From: Oscillospiraceae bacterium | GTDB taxonomy: Bacteria; Bacillota; Clostridia; Oscillospirales; Oscillospiraceae | NCBI GenBank assembly: GCA_024697625.1 | Contig: JAILFJ010000059.1 | Location: forward strand, 1 to 36,891 | Length of the DNA: 36,891 bases | Reading direction: 5' to 3' | Shown here: in pieces, positions 9,173 through 15,813 of the stretch | Layout of the letters: every line of letters starts with the position of its first letter | Numbering within the stretch: position 1 is the stretch's first letter | The notes under the pieces: generated by a model | Seen by the model: the letters and a program-made list of their open reading frames with translations, nothing else | Database searches by the model: none | What the model was told of the DNA's origin: nothing | Translations under genes and position numbers: made by a program

Positions 9173-9832
9173 TTATTTCAGATAATCGGAGTTGATCCAG
9201 CGACCGACCTGGTCGGAGCGCACGATGCAGCAGCTCATTCCGCCGCGTCTTGCAATAATTACGACTTCCTCGCCGTCCAGGACAGTGAAGGAATGCCCTG
9301 CCCGGTCGGCGGAACCGTAGCCGAAGACGCTGTGTCCCTTCGGGGCTTTTACCGTCGCATAGACATAATCAGAGAGATATTCTTTTTCTCTGGGATACTC
9401 GATATGGGAGTTGATATCCTTCAGATCCATCGCGCTGGGCCCATCCGGGCGCACTTCCTCTTCTCCGTATATTACCAGATAGTCGCTGTTGATCCATCTT
9501 GCAGCACTTTCCCAGAGGACGATACAGCAGGACATGTTCTTGCGCTTAGCCAGGATGACGACGTCCTCTCCATCAAGCACCTCGTACTTTGTACCGGCAC
9601 GGTCCGCAGAACCGTAGCCGAAGACGCTGTGTCCCTTCGGCGCCTTCACCACGCCATAGACGTACTCGCTCAGATATTCCCTGGCTTTCGGATACTCAAT
9701 CTTCGATCCGATATCCTTCAGATCATCTTCACTCGGACCGTAAGCCGCGAAGGCGGGCGTTGCAAGGGAAAGAAGAATCAATACTGCGAAAAACAGGGAT
9801 ACGATTTTTTTTGCGGGCGTTGCATTTTTCAT
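9173..9832 (-). CDS. Secreted protein with two SH3-like repeats
   Basis: The 219-residue product has a signal peptide (residues 7-29, cleavage after AFA) and two tandem units (about 31-119 and 131-218) that are about 70% identical. Each contains YPxxxEYLSxYVY, KAPKGHSVFGYGSADRAG, VLDGExVVIxA, MSCCIV and RWINSDYL. The order of strands with a final WI-x-SDYL resembles bacterial SH3 domains, which often bind cell wall; the paired Cys-Cys is unusual for them. The ATG at 9832 is preceded by GAAGGAGAGGAAACC; the longer frame to 9982 crosses the promoter. The gene is transcribed away from the secreted protein at 10071, and the two promoters share one 238-base gap. Confidence 0.8.
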   Translation of the reverse strand: MKNATPAKKIVSLFFAVLILLSLATPAFAAYGPSEDDLKDIGSKIEYPKAREYLSEYVYGVVKAPKGHSVFGYGSADRAGTKYEVLDGEDVVILAKRKNMSCCIVLWESAARWINSDYLVIYGEEEVRPDGPSAMDLKDINSHIEYPREKEYLSDYVYATVKAPKGHSVFGYGSADRAGHSFTVLDGEEVVIIARRGGMSCCIVRSDQVGRWINSDYLK

Positions 9833-9893
9833 TGGTTTCCTCTCCTTCTTTTTTCCTTCATATGCGTTTTTTTGCGCCTCTGTATTTTCTGTA

Positions 9894-9922
9894 AATGTAC
9901 CATTTATCCTGCCTTCAGTCAA
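9894..9922 (-). promoter_or_regulatory. Sigma-A promoter of the 9173-9832 gene
   Basis: TTGACT (9917-9922) and TACATT (9894-9899) on the minus strand are separated by 17 bases, about 60 bases upstream of the start codon. Confidence 0.65.
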
Positions 9923-10002
9923 GATTCTTTCTCGCTCACTTTTGGTTCCACAATCAGCTGTCCGGCAAAATAACAGACACAAGTCTCAATCCGATAATGC
10001 TG

Positions 10003-10011
10003 TGCTATACT
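10003..10011 (+). promoter_or_regulatory. Extended -10 promoter of the 10071 gene
   Basis: TGCTATACT on the plus strand gives a TGn-extended -10 box (TATACT at 10006-10011) without a clear -35. It is about 60 bases upstream of the start and divergent from the promoter at 9894-9922. Confidence 0.5.
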
Positions 10012-10070
10012 GCGAGTGTAACATAAAGTCAGGCAAAAAATATTCTTTCGGATACAAGGAGGGCAAAACC

Positions 10071-10745
10071 ATGAAAACCATTAGAAAGTCTGTTTCACTG
10101 CTTTTCGCCTTACTGATGCTGCTGGCTGTGATTCCTGCGGCCTTTGCAGATGAGAAGTTTGGAGATTACCAGATCTATTCTACCAGCTACGAAGACATAA
10201 AAATGTATTCTGTCTACACTCCGGAACAGCTTCGGAAATACTCCACAAACGTTCTGCACCATGCAATTGCTCCGACCTTTGTCACAGATGCGACCGATGT
10301 GTACTCCAATATGTACTCCGGCAACGACATACGGATTACATTTTACCGGTCTATGGAAATCCTGAGTTCTGATCAGGCCCAGGTGTTCTCGGAGTATCTT
10401 TTGACCAAAACCCACGCCCGTCACGCCTATTCCGGCTGGTTCAGTCTGACCCACGGCAGCGGCTCCGGTAGCTACACCGATTACTGCGCCTACATGATCG
10501 AAGGCTGGGATACGGGCATGTCAACGGACCTTCTGACCCGTGATCTGTTTTTTAACGGCAGCGGTATCCAGCTCTGGATCTATAACCTGGGCCAGGGGAA
10601 TATTATCAGCAGCCGCTGGGACTGGATCCGCAACGAACAGAATTGCAGCATCGCCATCTGGCTGAACGTGGCGCAGCCGCAGGGCGGCATGACGGTCGGA
10701 ATGATGTTTGAAAATCACCGGGAGATTCTTTATCCCTACGCATGA
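10071..10745 (+). CDS. Secreted protein, stand-alone copy of the paralogous domain
   Basis: Function unknown. The 224-residue protein consists of a signal peptide (residues 5-27, cleavage after AFA) and one copy of the domain found N-terminally in the products at 4881-6677 and 7459-9009. Shared landmarks are TDVYSNMYSGNDIRITFYR (75-93), a YLLxKTxARHAYSG stretch (109-122), AYMIEGWD (140-147) and a C-terminal GGMTVGMMFENHRE (205-218). The last aligns with GGIAIGFKFTEGRN and EGVAIGFKFTESRS in the two longer relatives. It has drifted further than they have from each other. The ATG at 10071 has AAGGAGGG upstream and begins a clean signal peptide; the frame upstream to 9942 is not used. Its 3' end meets the remains of a minus-strand gene. 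Confidence 0.8.
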   Translation: MKTIRKSVSLLFALLMLLAVIPAAFADEKFGDYQIYSTSYEDIKMYSVYTPEQLRKYSTNVLHHAIAPTFVTDATDVYSNMYSGNDIRITFYRSMEILSSDQAQVFSEYLLTKTHARHAYSGWFSLTHGSGSGSYTDYCAYMIEGWDTGMSTDLLTRDLFFNGSGIQLWIYNLGQGNIISSRWDWIRNEQNCSIAIWLNVAQPQGGMTVGMMFENHREILYPYA

Positions 10746-11345
10746 TTCGGCTTTCTTGAATCATTTGGCATGGAAAGTAAACGCAGAATGGCATTACATA
10801 TAATAAATCCCTTTACAGTGAGCTCTCCGAGCGTCATTCGGGAAAGGAACTTGATGGCGATGTAGAAGAGTACCGCGCATCAGCTGTTGAGGATATTACC
10901 GGAATGCTGTTTTTGTTCTCCATGATCGGCATAACGGGAGAGAGAGCAGGTTCACACCTTTTTTCCTGGTTCTTGTAGATCGTTTTCGGTTTTTCAGCTG
11001 TTTGAGGTTCTTTTGCGCTGATCAGAGAATACTATCACTCGTTTTTGTGCACAGCATACAAAAGTGCAGTTTCAATGGTCAGAAGGCGGAGCGTCAGATT
11101 ATGCAGATGGAAAAAAGACACCGGCTCGGGCGGGATATTGATCCTTCTTGTACCGGTGCAGCTAAAAATGTGGAATTCAAAGTACTTCAGATAATCGGCA
11201 TCGGTCAGCACGGAGGTAAGGCTGAAGTTACCCGAGCTCTCTGCTGTCCGCGACTTTCGTGAAGGCCGTGACGCCAAGGCTGAGAATGAGCGACGCCAGC
11301 AGAAGAACCTATCCCGCGAAAATAACAAACGAAACTGCACGGAGT
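10736..11345 (-). pseudogene. Decayed membrane-protein gene (stops and frameshifts)
   Basis: This otherwise gene-free stretch holds protein-like pieces in shifting minus-strand frames. Near 11330-11230 one frame reads AVSFVIFAG, a stop, then VLLLASLILSLGVTAFTKVA, a transmembrane-like segment. The protein-like reading then moves to another frame with LTSVLTDADYLKYFEFHIF (about 11215-11160). Near 10880-10736 a third piece reads AVLFYIAIKFLSRMTLGEL and continues VKGFIICNAILRLL, ending in TAG at 10736. The pieces are in the right order and hydrophobic where expected, so I read them as an eroded two-helix or multi-helix membrane protein. I do not recognise the family, and a chance origin cannot be excluded. 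Confidence 0.4.
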
Positions 11346-11354
11346 TGTGAAACC

Positions 11355-11363
11355 TGCTATGAT
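11355..11363 (+). promoter_or_regulatory. Extended -10 promoter of the 11399 gene
   Basis: TGCTATGAT, a TGn-extended -10 box (TATGAT at 11358-11363) with no clear -35, lies about 35 bases upstream of the start codon. Confidence 0.5.
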
Positions 11364-11398
11364 AGACTCATCCAAAAGAAAACAGGAGGAAAATGATC

Positions 11399-12058
11399 AT
11401 GAAAAAGCTTTTTAAAAGACTCATCAGTTTGATTTTCGCAGTACTTGCTTTCGCTTCCATTCCGTTTGGTGCCTTCGCCTCGTACTCACCGGGGGTGGAC
11501 GACCTTCGGGGCTGCAATTACCGGATCGAGTTTCCCTCCCGGTACTGCTGGCTAGACAGCTATGAGACCAAATATGTCAAGACAAAGTATGGGGTCTGTG
11601 CTTATCTCCGCTATGAGCCGAAATCCGATTCCGACTATTACGATTATGTCTATGAGCGGGATGCCGTGACGGTACTGGCAAGAGAAAACGGCTATTCTCT
11701 GGTGAAGAGGATGGACGGCGTGGCCGGATGGGTTACCTCCTCGGTTCTGGTGGACTCCTATCCGTCCGGCGGGAACAGCGGCGGAAGCAACGCGGGTCGG
11801 CAGTCATATTCGCGGAGTGTGACTGAGCCCGAATGGTACAACCGGCTGGAGAGCTATGAGTACAGATATGTAAAGACAAAGTATGGGGTCTGCGCTTATC
11901 TCCGCTATGAGCCGAAGTCCGATTCCGATTATTTTGGCTATGTTTATGAGAAGGATCTTGTTACGGTGATTGCGCGGCAGAATGGCTACTCTCTGGTTAT
12001 TTCGGCTACCGGACAGACCGGCTGGGTCACCTCAAGTGCGTTGGTCAGCCGATACTGA
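11399..12058 (+). CDS. Secreted protein with two SH3-like repeats (second paralogue)
   Basis: The 219-residue product has a signal peptide (residues 5-28, cleavage after AFA) and two tandem SH3-like units (about 52-118 and 151-217) joined by a Gly/Ser-rich linker. Each unit runs from SYExxYVKTKYGVCAYLRYE through VYExDxVTVxARxNGYSLV to GWVTSSxLV, the usual layout of bacterial SH3b domains thought to bind cell-wall peptides or glycans. It has the same total length and design as the 9173-9832 product but little sequence identity. The ATG at 11399 is preferred over the one at 11393 because it lies nine bases from AGGAGG rather than three. It is followed by a weak hairpin and then the kinase-STAND operon. 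Confidence 0.82.
   Translation: MKKLFKRLISLIFAVLAFASIPFGAFASYSPGVDDLRGCNYRIEFPSRYCWLDSYETKYVKTKYGVCAYLRYEPKSDSDYYDYVYERDAVTVLARENGYSLVKRMDGVAGWVTSSVLVDSYPSGGNSGGSNAGRQSYSRSVTEPEWYNRLESYEYRYVKTKYGVCAYLRYEPKSDSDYFGYVYEKDLVTVIARQNGYSLVISATGQTGWVTSSALVSRY
11573..11932 (+). repeat. Near-identical 66-base DNA repeat, two copies
   Basis: Copies at about 11573-11638 and 11867-11932 encode YVKTKYGVCAYLRYEPKSDS and differ at only a few third-codon positions. Conservation at the DNA level points to a recent duplication or ongoing conversion between the two SH3-like units. Confidence 0.8.
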
Positions 12059-12083
12059 CAATGCATAAGAAATGAGGAAACGT

Positions 12084-12111
12084 CCTGTCTGTGACCTCTG
12101 TTGCAGACAGG
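12084..12111 (+). terminator. Possible weak terminator hairpin
   Basis: CCTGTCTG (12084-12091) and CAGACAGG (12104-12111) form a perfect 8-bp stem just after the SH3-like gene. Only a short ACTTT follows, so termination would be weak. Confidence 0.4.
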
Positions 12112-12141
12112 GCGAACTTTATAACGAATGTCATTTTGCTC

Positions 12142-12170
12142 TTGTTTTGAAATCACGGATCATGTATAGT
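12142..12170 (+). promoter_or_regulatory. Promoter of the kinase-STAND operon
   Basis: TTGTTT (12142-12147) and TATAGT (12165-12170) are 17 bases apart and lie 20 bases upstream of the start codon. Both boxes deviate from consensus, which fits modest expression. Confidence 0.55.
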
Positions 12171-12189
12171 AAGGAAAGGAAACAGAAAG

Positions 12190-15100
12190 ATGGGTAATCA
12201 TATGGAACGCCGTATCTATCCGGATCATACCTCTATTCGCCTATATGAATTAAAGGGCAGGAAAAAAATGTCACCGCAGTCTTTCCTCTTGGAATCCTGT
12301 ATTGGAAGCGGGGCGGTCTGTGTTGCCTATGAAGCCTCAGAGGAAGACGGACTGCCTGTCCGGCTCAAGCAGTGTTGTCCGCTCGGCGCGGAAGACGACG
12401 CGGAGCTGTTCCCGCTCGCGGAAGAGCGCTTTCTCCGGGCATACAGGCAGCAGATTGAGATGATGCGGGACGAGAAAACATCCGCTGTTACCGCCGGTCT
12501 CTGCGGACTCTTTCAGGATGACAGCGGCCGATACTGGTCCTCTGTGAACGCCATGGTCGGCAGGACGCTGGATCGGCTTCTGGCAGACAATTCGTTTCGC
12601 AGGAACATGGAAATCCTTCGCCGTCTGGCCGAGAGTGTACGTGCCTATCACGAGGCCGGATGGCTCCTGTTGGATGTGAAACCTGCCAACATACTGGTTA
12701 TTGACAGTCTTGGTCTGCAGGGTATCAGTTTTTTCGATTTTGATTCCATTGTCCGGATGCAGGATGTGGAAGATGCTCTGCGTGATCGGCGCAGGCTCCT
12801 GCTTTCTTCCAGCGAGTGCTATTCCGCGCCGGAGCTCCAGGAAAGAAACGTTGATCTCAGGGAGCTGGGGCTGACAGCGGATTTTTATTCCATCGGTGCC
12901 GTTCTGTTCGAGGCTCTTTTCGGCAGAGCTCCCGAATTCTTTGACTGTATTCCCGGCTGTTCTTTTGACTATGCTTCTGTCAGAGAACCCCTTCGCGGGA
13001 CTCTTTCGGCAGAGCTGCTTCACACAGTCACCGACTTCCTCCACCGCACACTCACAATGTCTCCGGCAGGGCGCTTTGAAAATGACACAGATCTTCTGGC
13101 TGCGCTGGACCGGATCCTTATCATGACCGAAGCGACCGGCCCGCAGCTCATCCGCTTTCTTCCCGGTGCCGTCAGGGACTTCTATGGGCGGGAACGCGAA
13201 ATCGCCGCGCTTCATGCCGCGCTTCAGGACTCCGATCTGCCGCTTTATCTATGCGGAATGGCCGGAATCGGAAAAACCCAGCTGCTGCTCCGTGCCGCGG
13301 AAAAGTTTTCAGGGGAATACGATTTCTATTTCGCAAGCTTTCAGGGGAGTATTCGAAAAACCGTTCTCTCCCTTCCCTTTGACAGATTGAGCCGGGAGAA
13401 GTCTGATGAAAGCGGAGCTGTGATCCCGAAATCAGACGAAGAACTCTGGCAGGAGGTGCTTTCCTCACTGAGGAAGATGCCTCGAGGCCGCAGCATTTTG
13501 ATGATCGACGGCTTCGACGCAGCCAATGACGAAGACACGCCCGGTCTGCTTTATGACCCGGATCTGGCGGCGCTGACCATGCTCCCGTTTCGGCTGATTT
13601 TCACCACCAGATACCGCTTTGACGGTGTCCGCAGGATCGATATAGAGAGTCTGGACAGCGGTGCCGTCCATTCTCTGCTTCACTCTGCGCTCCCCACAGA
13701 GTCGGACGACGCCATCAGGAATCTTGCGGAGACTCTCGGGCAGCACACGTTGACCCTGCGGATCTTCGCCGATACCGTCCGGGAGAGCAATGGACGTCTG
13801 CGAGTCGGGCAGCTTCTTGAAGCCCTCAGCGCTGAAGGAAAGACAAGCCCTTCCGACAATCCTGTTTCCGCCCGGCTTCGTTCCGTATTCTGTGCTTCTG
13901 ATATGAGCAGAAGCGCAAAATCTGTCCTCGCCTGCGCCTCCCTCTTTCCGGGCCGCGGTCTTAGTTCGGAGCTTCTGCTCCGGCTGTTTTCCCGCGAACA
14001 GTGGGCGGCCGCAGGACAGCTGGAAAGGAGCGGCTGGCTTCGTTTTGATCCTTCCGGCGGCTTGTGGACCATGCATCCTCTGGTCCGCATGATCTGCCGC
14101 ACTGAGCGGCAGACCCGCGCGGACTGGGAAAATGTCGGAACCTTTGTCGCATCGTTGAAAAAAGCGGAAAACAACGGCGACTTTGACCGCGTCGGTCCTG
14201 AGGAACGGGCACAGCTGGACGAACTGTTCGCAGCTGTGGGAAAGCTTACGCTCCACCGAAAACCCTCCGTTCTTTTGCTGTTCGGGCTTACTGCGGCGGT
14301 ATTGCTTCTTTTCGCTGTTCTGTTCCTGTTTCGCGAAAAGGATGAGAGCCCCCTTATGCATCTCGACATCTACCCGGCAGCAGCCAATGCAGCGCCCTCC
14401 GCTTTCGAACATGACAGCAGCCTGATCCTGGATCGCCTGCGTACCCTTGGATTCCGTGACGCAGTCTCGGACCCTGAGAGCGGCCGTATCACCGCAAGCG
14501 CACGTACCTCTCTGTTCGGCAAGGTTTCCAGCCTGCATACCGCTGCCGGGTTTCTGACAGCCTGGCCGGACAGACTGTATGCTGTTGGGAAACAGGGCCT
14601 GGACTTTTCTTTTCTTCCGATTGCCCGGGACAGTATCCTGGATATCCGGGCAGAATACGGCAGTATTCCCGGGCTCAGCAAAGAGCAGCGGAAGCTGTCC
14701 GGGCTGCCGGACGTCACGGAATATGCCTATCTCTCCGTACGCTTTGACAGGGACACCTCCGAGCAGCTTCGAATCCTGGCGGATGAATGCGACAGTCTGA
14801 GCTTCGGTACAGATGTCAATCCCGCATATACCGTCCTTTATACAGGCAGAGTCCTCTTCAGGCTGTCCGTTCCCGGTGTAGAAGAAAACTCCTGGTATCT
14901 TGTAGACGGCGGCTGGGCGGAAAAGTCCGTCTGTTCTGCAATCGGGCAGATCTTTCTGCAAGATGAACTGATCTCTGATTATGATTTCTCCATCCAGCTT
15001 GAGCCTTCCGCGCTCTGGCAGGATCCTCAAAAACTCCCGTCTGAAATTCTCGTGAAGAATCAGTGCGGAATCATGGATCTCCATGGGGATACCGCAACTA

Positions 15101-15795
15101 TGTATTACAGAACGCTGTATGGGGACAGCATCTCCGACGCCGTATTCGGAGAGGTCATGAGCGGCTTCAGAGAACGTCTGGATCAGTTTGGCTTACCCTA
15201 TGCGCTCGGGACCGGATATTTTCAGGACAGAGAGATCGCCGTATGTATATCTCCGGAGTCTCTCTGCCGTGAGATTGCCTCGGAGATTCTTCCCGCTGAC
15301 AGAGTGTTGATCACTTCCTCGGCCGATCCTTCTCTGGCGGTTGCCAGTACCGGAAATTCCTGGAGTGGTGTATGTGCGAAAACAGTTCAAACCGAAAACG
15401 GAAACTATGCGCTTCAGCTTTCCGCTCCGAATAGCGCCTATCTCAGCTGGCTGTTTAAGGACGCGTTCGAAAAGCTCACGGAATCTGGGGGAGGCAGGCT
15501 GTTCCTGTGCCTTGGCTCGTCTTCACGGCAGTTTCTCTCGGCAGATCCTGGGATGCAGACGGATGACGGTTCGATTCTGTTTCATCAAAGCCCTGTTTTC
15601 GGTCTGGATTCCTTCGGAGAGGCGGATGTTTTTCTGCTTCGTCTGATTGAACAGCTCGTCAACTCCGGAGCGCAGCTCTCTCCATCCATGACTTCGGAAT
15701 ATTACCTGGCGGCGCGGGACTCTTTCCTCTCGGACGGTGCGGAATTCGGCATTCAAATCAGAACAGATTCAGTTTTACATGAAGTCTTACAATGA
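12190..15795 (+). CDS. Ser/Thr kinase - STAND ATPase - membrane helix - SecD-P1-like receptor
   Basis: A 1201-residue four-part protein. Residues 35-310 are a Hanks-type kinase: glycine loop GSGAVCVAY (39-47), probable Lys60, catalytic loop LLLDVKPANIL (159-169; Asp162, Lys164, Asn167), DFD in place of DFG (183-185) and SAPE (212-215). Residues 330-650 are a STAND ATPase of NB-ARC type: FYGRERE (331-337), Walker A GMAGIGKT (356-363), Walker B ILMIDGFD (436-443), sensor FTTRYR (471-476), then a winged helix with WTMHPLV (626-632). A single helix (693-714) follows, and residues 717-1201 should lie outside the cell. There ILDRLRTLGFRDAV with GRITASA, and again FRERLDQFG with DREIAVCI, resemble the SecD P1 fold. 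All catalytic motifs appear intact. It is co-transcribed with the next gene, 18 bases downstream. Substrate and signal are unknown. Confidence 0.85.
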   Translation: MGNHMERRIYPDHTSIRLYELKGRKKMSPQSFLLESCIGSGAVCVAYEASEEDGLPVRLKQCCPLGAEDDAELFPLAEERFLRAYRQQIEMMRDEKTSAVTAGLCGLFQDDSGRYWSSVNAMVGRTLDRLLADNSFRRNMEILRRLAESVRAYHEAGWLLLDVKPANILVIDSLGLQGISFFDFDSIVRMQDVEDALRDRRRLLLSSSECYSAPELQERNVDLRELGLTADFYSIGAVLFEALFGRAPEFFDCIPGCSFDYASVREPLRGTLSAELLHTVTDFLHRTLTMSPAGRFENDTDLLAALDRILIMTEATGPQLIRFLPGAVRDFYGREREIAALHAALQDSDLPLYLCGMAGIGKTQLLLRAAEKFSGEYDFYFASFQGSIRKTVLSLPFDRLSREKSDESGAVIPKSDEELWQEVLSSLRKMPRGRSILMIDGFDAANDEDTPGLLYDPDLAALTMLPFRLIFTTRYRFDGVRRIDIESLDSGAVHSLLHSALPTESDDAIRNLAETLGQHTLTLRIFADTVRESNGRLRVGQLLEALSAEGKTSPSDNPVSARLRSVFCASDMSRSAKSVLACASLFPGRGLSSELLLRLFSREQWAAAGQLERSGWLRFDPSGGLWTMHPLVRMICRTERQTRADWENVGTFVASLKKAENNGDFDRVGPEERAQLDELFAAVGKLTLHRKPSVLLLFGLTAAVLLLFAVLFLFREKDESPLMHLDIYPAAANAAPSAFEHDSSLILDRLRTLGFRDAVSDPESGRITASARTSLFGKVSSLHTAAGFLTAWPDRLYAVGKQGLDFSFLPIARDSILDIRAEYGSIPGLSKEQRKLSGLPDVTEYAYLSVRFDRDTSEQLRILADECDSLSFGTDVNPAYTVLYTGRVLFRLSVPGVEENSWYLVDGGWAEKSVCSAIGQIFLQDELISDYDFSIQLEPSALWQDPQKLPSEILVKNQCGIMDLHGDTATMYYRTLYGDSISDAVFGEVMSGFRERLDQFGLPYALGTGYFQDREIAVCISPESLCREIASEILPADRVLITSSADPSLAVASTGNSWSGVCAKTVQTENGNYALQLSAPNSAYLSWLFKDAFEKLTESGGGRLFLCLGSSSRQFLSADPGMQTDDGSILFHQSPVFGLDSFGEADVFLLRLIEQLVNSGAQLSPSMTSEYYLAARDSFLSDGAEFGIQIRTDSVLHEVLQ

Positions 15796-15813
15796 GTAGA
15801 AAAAGGAGCAGAC

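Noticed and set aside
10795-10978. Plus-strand frame with the text ELDGDVEEYRASAVEDITGM in the gene-free stretch
   Set aside because: It has no start codon with a ribosome binding site and ends after about 60 codons. The minus-strand fragments are longer in total and in order, so that reading is preferred.
13465-15084. 539-codon open frame antisense to the kinase-STAND gene
   Set aside because: Low-complexity antisense product of a GC-biased third codon position; the sense strand has complete domain motifs.
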